A stretch of DNA of 40,608 nt from NCBI GenBank assembly GCA_902790175.1, contig CADAQZ010000010.1, positions 1-40,608 on the forward strand, read 5' to 3'. The notes under the pieces were generated by a model. The model ran no database searches and had not been told where the DNA came from. It was given only the letters and a program-made list of their open reading frames with translations. Of this stretch, positions 17,227 to 23,843 are shown in pieces. The stretch is from an uncultured Eubacteriales bacterium. GTDB taxonomy: Bacteria > Bacillota > Clostridia > Christensenellales > Aristaeellaceae. The translations under genes and the position numbers were made by a program. The first letter of the stretch is position 1, and each line of letters starts with the position of its first letter.

Positions 17227-17251
17227 CTGTTACTCCTCATTATTCATTTGT

Positions 17252-17280
17252 ATTGTATGTCTTGCCCGAACAAAAGTCAA
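17252..17280 (-). promoter_or_regulatory. Promoter of tadA
   Basis: On the minus strand: TTGACT (plus 17275-17280), a 17-base spacer and TACAAT (plus 17252-17257). The leader to the tadA ATG is about 125 bases and contains two repeat units. Confidence 0.65.
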
Positions 17281-17285
17281 CGCAT

Positions 17286-17669
17286 CTAGTATAAATTCGC
17301 CAGTCGCAGCGCCTCCTCGTCCTTCAGGTGCTCCAGGCCCGCGCGGACGGTGGACATCGTGCGCAGGAAGTCGTCGTGGTCCTCGCACTCCAGGCAGATC
17401 TGCGCCTCGGCGATGGCGGCGTCCACGTCGTGCAGCGCGTCGTGGCTGGCGAGCATCTCCATCAGGTTGGCGCGCGAGGCCCAGAATTCCGCCAACGCCA
17501 GCAGGTGCGTCTTGGCCCCGGAGAAGTCGCCCTCCTGCGACGCCAGCACCGCCAGGCTCTGCAGGCGCTCGGCCTCGTCCACGGTGCCGTTCAGCGCGAA
17601 CAGCGACGCCACGCAGATGGCCAGCGCCGCGGCCAGCACCGCCAGCGTCAGTATCAGCGTCCGCTTCAC
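17286..17669 (-). CDS. DUF4363-like membrane-anchored protein
   Basis: A 127-residue protein with one N-terminal hydrophobic helix (TLILTLAVLAAALAICVAS) and an external alpha-helical part rich in Leu, Ala and Glu. It starts with GTG directly after the TAG of the DUF421 gene (zero gap), so the two are translationally coupled. DUF421 and DUF4363 genes are often adjacent in Clostridia. The helical domain may cap or partner the DUF421 protein, but no biochemical role can be stated. The family assignment rests on size, topology and neighbour rather than on a diagnostic motif. Confidence 0.7.
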   Translation of the reverse strand: MKRTLILTLAVLAAALAICVASLFALNGTVDEAERLQSLAVLASQEGDFSGAKTHLLALAEFWASRANLMEMLASHDALHDVDAAIAEAQICLECEDHDDFLRTMSTVRAGLEHLKDEEALRLANLY

Positions 17670-18386
17670 CTACCACTTCACCTCCCCCGGCGCGAGCGCC
17701 TCGAAGCGCATCAGCCCGCCGCCCCTGAGCTGCAAGGTCATGCGCCCCTGCGTGTCCAGCGAGGCGAGGTAGACGCCCGCCGGGGAGAGGCCCCGCTTGC
17801 CCAGCAGCGCCTCCAGCCAGGCCGCGTCCATGCCGGTCTGCCTGAGGTTGTTGGGCTGTACGTGCCCGTCGGAGATCACCACCATCGGCAGGCCCTCGTA
17901 GCCGGGCTGGATGTCGAGCTCGCCGGTCTTGGCGGGGCGCTCGTCGGAGGCGGGGAAGGCCGTAATCGTGCCGTTGGCCTCCACGATGGCGGTGCCCACC
18001 TCCGCCGGGTCCAGGTAGCCCGCGCCCCGCAGGCCCTCCAGCAGGTCCGACAGGCTCAGACACAGCCGGTCCAGCTGCCGCTGGTCGATCTCGCCCTTGT
18101 TGATCACCACTGCGGGCTTGCCGGATACCAGCGCCCGGAACCGGTCCCAGCGCAGCGAGGCCAGCGTGATCGCCCCGTGGACCACGAACATCGCCGCCAC
18201 CGGCAACAGCCCGTGCAGCAGCGGCGTGGACACGCTCTCCATCGGCGAGGAGATCAGGTCCGCCAGCAGGATCGTCATCGCCAGCTCATAGGGCTCGAAC
18301 TCGCCCAGCTGCCGCTTGCCCAGCGCCCGCATCGTGGCGATCATCACCACGTACAGCAGCGCTCCGCGAAGAAAGAGGGTAAACAT
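17670..18386 (-). CDS. DUF421 (YetF-like) membrane protein
   Basis: A 238-residue protein. Three hydrophobic segments near the N-terminus (MFTLFLRGALLYVVMIATMRALGKRQLG, YELAMTILLADLISSP, LLPVAAMFVVHGAITLASL) are followed by a cytoplasmic domain with GKPAVVINKGEIDQRQLDRLCLSLSDLLEGLR. These are the hallmark blocks of the YetF/YdfR/YcaP family. Family members are linked to spore or envelope functions in Bacillus, but the mechanism is not established. The start has AAGGAGC upstream. It forms a two-gene unit with the DUF4363-like gene. Confidence 0.9.
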   Translation of the reverse strand: MFTLFLRGALLYVVMIATMRALGKRQLGEFEPYELAMTILLADLISSPMESVSTPLLHGLLPVAAMFVVHGAITLASLRWDRFRALVSGKPAVVINKGEIDQRQLDRLCLSLSDLLEGLRGAGYLDPAEVGTAIVEANGTITAFPASDERPAKTGELDIQPGYEGLPMVVISDGHVQPNNLRQTGMDAAWLEALLGKRGLSPAGVYLASLDTQGRMTLQLRGGGLMRFEALAPGEVKW

Positions 18387-18441
18387 AAGCTGCTCCTTTT
18401 TTCTTCTTATTCTTTCCGCGTATCCTCCAAATCATTCCCCC

Positions 18442-18470
18442 TTGATTTATTCGCCGAATGGGTTTATCAT
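18442..18470 (+). promoter_or_regulatory. Promoter of the zinc-ribbon gene
   Basis: TTGATT at 18442-18447, a 17-base spacer and TATCAT at 18465-18470. It is divergent from the DUF421 gene. Confidence 0.6.
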
Positions 18471-18509
18471 AGTATCATAGGATATATGTGTTTTCAGAGG
18501 GATGACGGC

Positions 18510-19064
18510 ATGGATTTTCTGAATGAGTTTGGCAAGCGCTTTTCGAACGTGGCGCGCTCGGTGTCCGAGAAGTCGAAGGAGGGCGCGGAGCTGTCGCGGC
18601 TGAACGGCGAGGTGAAGGCGGCGGAGGCGGCGCTGGAGCAGCTCTACGCCCGCTATGGCCGGCTGTGCTACGCCCGGTGCGCGGGCGGGGGAGACCCCGA
18701 GGCCATCGAGGCGCTGGAGGTGCGCATTCGTGCCGCGCGGCTGCAGCTGGACGAGGCTGTCGAGCGGCGCGACGCTGCCCGGGAGTTCAAGCGCTGCCAG
18801 GGCTGCGGCGCGGTGCACCCGAAGGAGGCGAAGTTCTGCTCCGCCTGCGGCAAGCGCCTGCCGGACGAGCTTCCCAAGCCCGAGCCCGTGGCCGTCGGCG
18901 CGTACTGTCCCGCCTGCGGCGCGCTGCGCGAGGGCGACGAGCCCCGCTGCCCGGTGTGCGGCGCGTACTATGACGCCGAGCCCGAAGCACCCGCGCTGCC
19001 CGCGGAGCCCGCGCCCATGGCCGATGCGCCCGACGTCGAGGAGCCGGACGACGCGCTCGAATGA
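18510..19064 (+). CDS. Double zinc-ribbon protein with coiled-coil N-terminus
   Basis: A 184-residue cytoplasmic protein. Residues ~1-95 are a charged, heptad-like helix (NEFGKRFSNVARSVSEKSKEGAELSRLNGEVK). Two zinc ribbons follow: CQGCG...CSACG and CPACG...CPVCG, eight cysteines in four CxxC pairs. An acidic, proline-rich tail ends the protein. ATG at 18510 is chosen for the AGAGGG upstream; an in-frame ATG at 18486 is also possible. Similar zinc-ribbon proteins are common in Firmicutes without a known role. It may be a scaffold or nucleic-acid-associated protein, but nothing here decides it. Confidence 0.8.
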   Translation: MDFLNEFGKRFSNVARSVSEKSKEGAELSRLNGEVKAAEAALEQLYARYGRLCYARCAGGGDPEAIEALEVRIRAARLQLDEAVERRDAAREFKRCQGCGAVHPKEAKFCSACGKRLPDELPKPEPVAVGAYCPACGALREGDEPRCPVCGAYYDAEPEAPALPAEPAPMADAPDVEEPDDALE

Positions 19065-19076
19065 CGGGAAACGCGC

Positions 19077-19168
19077 AAGATTCTTCGCTTCGCTCAGAAT
19101 GACAAGATATAACATGAGCAAACGCCTGTCATTCTGAGCGAAGGCGCAGCCGGAGTCGAAGAATCTTT
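19077..19168 (+). repeat. Inverted repeat of family D, possible terminator
   Basis: AAGATTCTTCGCTTCGCTC...AATGACA (19077-19104) faces TGTCATTCTGAGCGAAG...GAAGAATCTT (19127-about 19167), followed by TTTT. It could end the zinc-ribbon transcript. The right arm is nearly identical to the single arm at 21819-21860. Confidence 0.75.
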
Positions 19169-19201
19169 TGGTATACATCACCTTTTTCGGAGGAATTACA
19201 A

Positions 19202-20716
19202 ATGCAAAATAGACCCAGATCGTCCGCACCCCGGCGCATGACCCGGGCGGAATACGAGGCGCAGCGCCGCCAGAATCGCATCGCCATCGCCATCATCGCG
19301 GCCATCGCCGTGCTGATCGTGATCGCGGTGGTGCTGATATTGCGGCCCAGGAAGCCCGACGCCGTGACCGCGATGGTGGACGCCGGCGCAGGCATTCCCG
19401 CGGGCCAGGAGATGAGCGCGGACGCGCAGGCCGCACCGGATGTTCAGGCCGCGCCGGATGTTCAGGCCGCGCCTGACGTTCAGGCCGCGTCGCCCGCGCA
19501 GAACGGCGGCGTGGACCTCGCGGCGCAGATCGACGGCGACCCCGGCCAGGCGTCCCCGTCGGAAGCGTTGGACGATGCCGGGGAGCAGGCTCCCGCCGAG
19601 CCCGCCGCCGAGCCCACGCCCGTGCCGGAGATCCCGCAGGCGGTGGATTCGGTGCAGACCGCGCCCCGGCCCACCGGTTCGCTGCGGTCGGTGCGCATGC
19701 GCGTGGTGGGGGACATCATGTTCTGCCAGAGCCAGCTGGTGTTCGCCAAGGAAAGCGGCTACGACTTCCACAACCAGTTCGAGCTGATCGCGGACCAGCT
19801 CTCGAACGCCGACTACACCATGGGCAACATGGAGGGCACGATCGGCAAGTACAAGAGCAGCAACTACTCCGGCTATCCCCAGTTCAACGCGCCGGACGTG
19901 GCGCTGGCCCCGCTCAAGGACGACGGCATCGACTTTTTGACCCTCGCCAACAACCACATGCTCGACCGCTGGAGCGGCGGCGTGGCCAACACGGTGGAGA
20001 ACGTGGAAAAGTACGGCTTTGCCCACGTGGGCGCGTATCGCACGAAGGCCGAGAAGGACGCGCCGGTGATCGTCGAGGTCGGCGGCATCAAGTTCGGCTT
20101 CGTCGCCTACACCCACGCCACCAACAGCATGGAGCGCCGGGGCGTGGACGCCGACGCCGTGGCGCTGGTGCCCTACATCCAGAAGGCGGATTTCGCCGCC
20201 GACGTCAAGAAGCTGCGCGACGCCGGGGCCGAGGTGGTCATCGCGTTCCCGCACTGGGGCGACGAGTACGTGCGCACGCCCGACAGCAGTCAGAAGAAGT
20301 ACGCCAAGCAGCTGGCCAACGCCGGGGTGGACATCATCATCGGCAGCCACTCCCACATGGTGCAGCCCATGGGCTACCAGACCGTCTCCACCGGGGACGG
20401 CGGCTCGAAGCAGGTCTTCACGATGTTCTCGATGGGCAACTTCATCAGCGACCACGTCGTGCAGTATACCGACAACGGCGTGATCCTCGACTTCACCGTC
20501 AACGAGCACGAGGACGGCACTTTCACCTGCGACAGCGTGGGCTACATACCGACCTACACCTGGAAGCAGGACGGCGCGATCCGCGTGCTGCCCTCCGGCA
20601 AGTACCTCGACAACCGCCCCTCCGGCATGGACGACGAGAACTACAGCCGCATGAAGACCAGCTACTACGAGATCATCGAGGTGCTGGGCGACAAGTTCCA
20701 GCTGATCAACGGATAA
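19202..20716 (+). CDS. CapA-family (poly-gamma-glutamate capsule-type) membrane-anchored phosphoesterase-like protein
   Basis: Member of the PGA_cap family, which has a calcineurin-like fold. A short basic cytoplasmic head precedes one membrane helix (about 27-47) and a low-complexity external linker (about 55-155). The CapA domain follows, with RVVGDIMF, GNMEGTIG, LANNHMLD, FPHWGDEY and GSHSHMVQP, carrying the Asp/Asn/His residues expected for a metal site. The linker includes APDVQA repeated three times, encoded by an 18-bp minisatellite. The start follows GGAGG. Genuine polyglutamate synthesis is uncertain because no capB or capC is nearby. Many CapA homologues act on unknown phosphoesters or lipids. 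Next is a CmpB-like gene, 15 bp away. Confidence 0.87.
   Translation: MQNRPRSSAPRRMTRAEYEAQRRQNRIAIAIIAAIAVLIVIAVVLILRPRKPDAVTAMVDAGAGIPAGQEMSADAQAAPDVQAAPDVQAAPDVQAASPAQNGGVDLAAQIDGDPGQASPSEALDDAGEQAPAEPAAEPTPVPEIPQAVDSVQTAPRPTGSLRSVRMRVVGDIMFCQSQLVFAKESGYDFHNQFELIADQLSNADYTMGNMEGTIGKYKSSNYSGYPQFNAPDVALAPLKDDGIDFLTLANNHMLDRWSGGVANTVENVEKYGFAHVGAYRTKAEKDAPVIVEVGGIKFGFVAYTHATNSMERRGVDADAVALVPYIQKADFAADVKKLRDAGAEVVIAFPHWGDEYVRTPDSSQKKYAKQLANAGVDIIIGSHSHMVQPMGYQTVSTGDGGSKQVFTMFSMGNFISDHVVQYTDNGVILDFTVNEHEDGTFTCDSVGYIPTYTWKQDGAIRVLPSGKYLDNRPSGMDDENYSRMKTSYYEIIEVLGDKFQLING
19427..19490 (+). repeat. In-frame 18-bp minisatellite in the CapA-like gene
   Basis: Units begin at 19427, 19445, 19463 and 19481 (partial), each starting CAGGCCGC. 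They encode QAAPDV repeats in the external linker, a place tolerant of length change. Confidence 0.85.
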
Positions 20717-20731
20717 CCGAGGCGAAGCGAT

Positions 20732-21670
20732 ATGGAATACTGGGTCAACCTCGTCCTGCTGTTCTTCATGTACGCCTTTCTCGGCTGGTGCATCGAGGTC
20801 ACGCTGAAGTACATTCAGTATCGCCGATTCATCAACCGCGGCTTCTTCACCGGGCCGATCTGCCCGATCTACGGCGTGGGCGCGGCGCTGATCACGGTCT
20901 GCGTCGGGGGGCTGAAGCCGCTGGAGCGCGGCTGGGGCATCACGTTCGCCGTGTCGTTCTTCCTGTGCGGCGCGGTGGAGTACTTCACCAGCTACTTCAT
21001 GGAGAAGCGCTTTCACGCCCGCTGGTGGGACTACAGCCAGAAGCCCATGAACCTGCACGGCCGCATCTGGATCGGCAATCTGGTGCTGTTTGGGCTGGGC
21101 GGCGTGGCGATCATCCACGTCCTGAACCCTGCGCTGCTGGCATTCCTGGGGCGGTTCACCCCGTCGGCGCGGCGCACGGCGGCGATCGTGCTGGCGGCCG
21201 TGTTCGCGGTGGACTTCGTGGACACGCACTTCATACTGAAGCTGGTCAAGGCCGGGGTCGAGCGCAGCGAAGCCGACAACACCGAGGAGATCCGCCGCGA
21301 GATCGCGACGCTGTTCAGCGATAAAAACATCTTCTACCGCCGCTTCTGCGAGGCGTACCCTGAGGTCGTGTACCGCACGGAGCAGATCAACGCCCGCCTG
21401 GAGGCCGTGCGCGTCGAGGCGGAGCGCCTGCGGCGCGAGGCGGAGCAGCAGCGCGAGCGCATCGCCCAGGCGCTGGAGCCGCCCGTCGCCATTCGCAGCG
21501 GCATCATCGAGAAGCAGGGCCGCCTGATCGACATGCTCTACGACGAGAGCCGTGCCACGGACGAGGAGGCCGCGCTGAAGCGGGAGATCGAGGGCGATGT
21601 GGAGCGCCTGAACGCAAATCCCCTCTCCAGGCTGACCATCGGTCCCGGCGATCATGCCGGCCACACTTGA
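20732..21670 (+). CDS. CmpB-like integral membrane protein (putative ABC transporter permease family)
   Basis: A 312-residue protein. The N-terminal ~190 residues carry about five hydrophobic segments with FMYAFLGWCIEVTLKY, RGFFTGPICPIYGVGA, EYFTSYFMEKRFHARWWDYS and LHGRIWIGNLVLFG, the diagnostic blocks of the ABC_trans_CmpB (putative ABC-transporter type IV) family. The C-terminal third is a charged helix (VRVEAERLRREAEQQRERIAQ), probably a coiled coil. The last residues (IGPGDHAGHT) and the stop codon come from the first unit of a 46-bp tandem repeat, so the native end has been altered. No transporter ATPase is adjacent and transport activity is unproven. It is probably cotranscribed with the CapA-like gene. 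Confidence 0.82.
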   Translation: MEYWVNLVLLFFMYAFLGWCIEVTLKYIQYRRFINRGFFTGPICPIYGVGAALITVCVGGLKPLERGWGITFAVSFFLCGAVEYFTSYFMEKRFHARWWDYSQKPMNLHGRIWIGNLVLFGLGGVAIIHVLNPALLAFLGRFTPSARRTAAIVLAAVFAVDFVDTHFILKLVKAGVERSEADNTEEIRREIATLFSDKNIFYRRFCEAYPEVVYRTEQINARLEAVRVEAERLRREAEQQRERIAQALEPPVAIRSGIIEKQGRLIDMLYDESRATDEEAALKREIEGDVERLNANPLSRLTIGPGDHAGHT

Positions 21671-21812
21671 GTGCCTGCTGCCTGTCTGCCCCGGCGACCA
21701 TGCCAGTCGCGCGTGAGTGCCTGCTGCCTGTCTGTTCCGGCGACCACGCCGGCCGCGCGTGAGTGCCTGCTGCCTGTCTGCCCCGGCGATCATGCCAGCC
21801 GCGCGTGAGCGC
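21643..21812 (+). repeat. 46-bp tandem repeat array
   Basis: Four units start at 21643, 21689, 21735 and 21781, exactly 46 bp apart; the last is incomplete. Each has CCGGCGAYCAYGCC near its start, and the first three end GTGCCTGCTGCCTGTCTG. There are no spacers between units, so it is not a CRISPR. The first unit encodes the last residues and stop of the CmpB-like protein. A family D arm follows directly. Confidence 0.92.
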
Positions 21813-21818
21813 CTCTTT

Positions 21819-21860
21819 GTCATTCTGAGCGAAGGCGCAGCCGGAGTCGAAGAATCTTAT
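21819..21860 (+). repeat. Interspersed repeat, family D (single arm)
   Basis: TGTCATTCTGAGCGAAG, then GCGCAGCCGGAGTCGAAGAATCTT in part. It is nearly identical to the right arm of the inverted repeat ending near 19167. It sits between the tandem array and ispE. Confidence 0.8.
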
Positions 21861-21880
21861 CATCCTCCAGGAGGCCAGAT

Positions 21881-22723
21881 ATGCCGATCTACCACGCCTT
21901 CGCCAAGATCAACTGGGCGCTGAACATCGTGGGCCGCCGCGCGGACGGCTACCACCTGCTGGACATGCTGATGCAGACCATCGAGCTGCACGACACGCTG
22001 CATGTCGAACCGGCGGGCGCGCTTTCGCTGACCGTGAACGGCGCGTCGGCGGAGGAGGACAACCTGATCCTGCGGGCGGCGCGGGCGCTGAACGCGCACG
22101 CCGGGCGCGAGCGCGGCGCGAAGCTGTCGCTCGAAAAGCGCGTCCCGGCCCGGGCGGGGCTGGGCGGCGGCAGCGCCGACTGCGCCGCGGCGCTTAGGGC
22201 GCTAAACGCGCTCTGGGGGCTGGACTATCCCGACGCGAAGCTGCTGGAGATCGGCCTGTCGCTGGGCGCGGACGTGCCCTTCTGCCTCACCGGCGGCCTG
22301 GCGCGGGTGTCGGGCATCGGCGAGGGCATCGCGCCGGTGGCAAACGCGCCGTCGATCCCGCTGGTGCTGGTGACGCCGGGCGGCGGGCTGTCCACCGGCG
22401 CGGTGTTTTCGCTGTGGGACGCGGGCGGCTTCCCGGAGGTCGAGCTCGACACCGCCGCGCTGGCAGACGCCGTGGCGCGCCGCGACCTGCTCGCCGTCGA
22501 CCGCCTCTGCGCCAACGCGCTCACGGCCCCGGCCGTCTCGCTGATGCCTCAGATCGGCAGGCTGATCGACGGGATGCGCGCGCTGGGCGCGGGCGCGGCG
22601 TTCATGACCGGCAGCGGCTCCACAGTCGTGGGCGCGTTCGACGCCGAGCCCGCCGCGCGCGCCGCCGCCGAACGCCTCCCCGGCGCGATCCTCACCCGCA
22701 CGCTGCCCGGAAATTTTGCTTGA
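21881..22723 (+). CDS. ispE: 4-diphosphocytidyl-2-C-methyl-D-erythritol kinase
   Basis: Phosphorylates CDP-methylerythritol with ATP in the non-mevalonate isoprenoid pathway. It is a GHMP kinase with FAKINWALNIVGRRADGYH at the N-terminus (catalytic Lys9), the phosphate-binding loop PARAGLGGGSADCAAAL (89-105), LGADVPFCL with Asp131, and the C-terminal motif FMTGSGSTVVGAF. The length of 280 is standard. The start follows AGGAGG. Its stop codon lies within the -35 of the tRNA-Leu promoter, so the two genes are packed as tightly as possible. Confidence 0.96.
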   Translation: MPIYHAFAKINWALNIVGRRADGYHLLDMLMQTIELHDTLHVEPAGALSLTVNGASAEEDNLILRAARALNAHAGRERGAKLSLEKRVPARAGLGGGSADCAAALRALNALWGLDYPDAKLLEIGLSLGADVPFCLTGGLARVSGIGEGIAPVANAPSIPLVLVTPGGGLSTGAVFSLWDAGGFPEVELDTAALADAVARRDLLAVDRLCANALTAPAVSLMPQIGRLIDGMRALGAGAAFMTGSGSTVVGAFDAEPAARAAAERLPGAILTRTLPGNFA

Positions 22724-22748
22724 CATTCCCCGGACCGATGTGTATAAT
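22720..22748 (+). promoter_or_regulatory. Consensus promoter of the tRNA-Leu gene
   Basis: TTGACA at 22720-22725, a 17-base spacer and TATAAT at 22743-22748, a perfect match to the consensus. The TGA of ispE is positions 2-4 of the -35 hexamer. Confidence 0.93.
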
Positions 22749-22758
22749 ACTTGTGCAT

Positions 22759-22841
22759 GCGGTCGTGGCGGAATAGGCATACGCGCACGTTTGAGGGGCG
22801 TGTGGGAGACCGTACGGGTTCAAGTCCCGTCGACCGCACCA
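22759..22841 (+). tRNA. tRNA-Leu (anticodon GAG)
   Basis: 83 nt including an encoded CCA. The acceptor arms GCGGTCG (22759-22765) and CGACCGC (22831-22837) pair fully. The anticodon stem CACGT/GCGTG closes the loop TTGAGGG, giving anticodon GAG, which reads CUC and CUU. A variable arm longer than usual and the T-arm ACGGG-TTCAAGT-CCCGT are as expected for class II tRNA-Leu. Its own promoter and terminator flank it. Confidence 0.96.
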
Positions 22842-22848
22842 AACAATA

Positions 22849-22892
22849 AAGCCCGAACCTTTTGCCGATCGGCGGGGGTTCGGGTTTGTTTT
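22849..22892 (+). terminator. Terminator of tRNA-Leu
   Basis: CCCGAACC (22852-22859) pairs with GGTTCGGG (22877-22884), extended by AAA/TTT on the outside, followed by TTTGTTTT. Confidence 0.88.
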
Positions 22893-22969
22893 ATATTTCA
22901 CATGATGACAGTGAAGGGCGAAGGACGCATGGTCCTTCGCCCTTCGCGGCGCTGGGGCGTTCCTGCGCG

Positions 22970-23593
22970 CTAGCCTTGACCGTGAAGGTCGAGGATGTAT
23001 GCGCCCCGGTCGTTCTTGCGGTATCCGACCTTCTCCATGTAGCCCACGTGCCCGGGGGCGTTGCCCGTGAACGACAGGGATCTGTAGCCCGCCTGGGAAA
23101 GCTTCCCGTGCAGGTAGCGGCCGACGGTGGTGTCGCGGTAGACGGGCGTCGCGTAGTCCAGCAGCACGTCGATCGCGCCGTCGTTTTCAGCGCGGCCCAG
23201 GAACAGGCCCGCCGGGTTGCCGTCGCAGCACACGAGATAGGCGATCACGTCGCGGCCCTCCGGCGGCGCAAACTCCGGGAACCACGCGCGGATGTCGTCC
23301 CGGTTCTTCTCCAGCAGGTAGGCGACGTAGCTGCTGTCGGCATCCATGGCGATCAGGTCGTATTGCTTCTGGGCCTTCAACAGGCGCACGAGGTGGTAGA
23401 TGTTGATGCCGACCAGAAACAGGTTCATGGCCGCCGTGGGGTAGGATTTGATCAGCAGCGCGTACACGGTGAAGATCGCGCTGCCCATCAGGTTGATGAT
23501 GCGCAGCCGCACGACGGAGGTCATCAGCATGGACACGACCACCAGCGCGGAGCCGAGGTAGCCGATCAATTCAACGACGGTCTTCCAGTTCAC
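22970..23593 (-). CDS. YgjV-like membrane protein with acetyltransferase-like C-terminus
   Basis: A 207-residue protein. Residues ~1-75 hold three hydrophobic helices (VVELIGYLGSALVVVSMLM, LRIINLMGSAIFTVYALLI, AAMNLFLVGINIYHLVRLL), the pattern of the YgjV inner-membrane family, which is related to PQ-loop proteins. Residues ~85-205 look like a GNAT domain: VIAYLVCCDGNPAGLFLG, IDVLLDYATPVYRDTTVGRYL in the place of the acetyl-CoA loop, and a closing GYMEKVGYRK. The canonical RxxGxG/A loop is only loosely matched (YRDTTVGR). A GTG start at 23593 is chosen because GGGAGG lies 8 bases upstream. It is a single-gene unit with its own promoter, divergent from the phosphorelay operon. The substrate is unknown. 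Confidence 0.72.
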   Translation of the reverse strand: MNWKTVVELIGYLGSALVVVSMLMTSVVRLRIINLMGSAIFTVYALLIKSYPTAAMNLFLVGINIYHLVRLLKAQKQYDLIAMDADSSYVAYLLEKNRDDIRAWFPEFAPPEGRDVIAYLVCCDGNPAGLFLGRAENDGAIDVLLDYATPVYRDTTVGRYLHGKLSQAGYRSLSFTGNAPGHVGYMEKVGYRKNDRGAYILDLHGQG

Positions 23594-23649
23594 GGTTGCT
23601 TCCTCCCTTGGCTGTGCCGCCATCACGCGGTCGCAGGACGTTTTTTCTC

Positions 23650-23678
23650 ATTATAATCAAATAACGCTGCGATTGCAA
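23650..23678 (-). promoter_or_regulatory. Promoter of the YgjV-like gene
   Basis: On the minus strand: TTGCAA (23673-23678), a 17-base spacer and TATAAT (plus ATTATA at 23650-23655). Confidence 0.75.
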
Positions 23679-23718
23679 GACGAGCGCGGCGGCTGCCGTT
23701 CGCGCGGCGCATTTTCTC

Positions 23719-23747
23719 TTGATTTTTTGGCGTGTTGCTGATATGAT
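23719..23747 (+). promoter_or_regulatory. Promoter of the phosphorelay-methionine operon
   Basis: TTGATT at 23719-23724, a 17-base spacer and TATGAT at 23742-23747. It is the only convincing promoter seen before the terminator at 32392, so it may drive all seven genes. Confidence 0.6.
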
Positions 23748-23843
23748 GTATATATTGTAGCAAATATGAAACCGTGGGGGTTTGTCGCCGTTTTTGTGCG
23801 GCGGCGGACGGCCCGCAGGACGCAGGCGAAAGGGGGGTGTGCC

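Noticed and set aside
21643-21812. Possible CRISPR array
   Set aside because: The 46-bp units are contiguous with no unique spacers, and no cas genes are present.
19196-21823. 875-codon minus-strand frame opposite the CapA- and CmpB-like genes
   Set aside because: It runs through two well-supported genes and tandem repeats, and its composition is that of a shadow frame.
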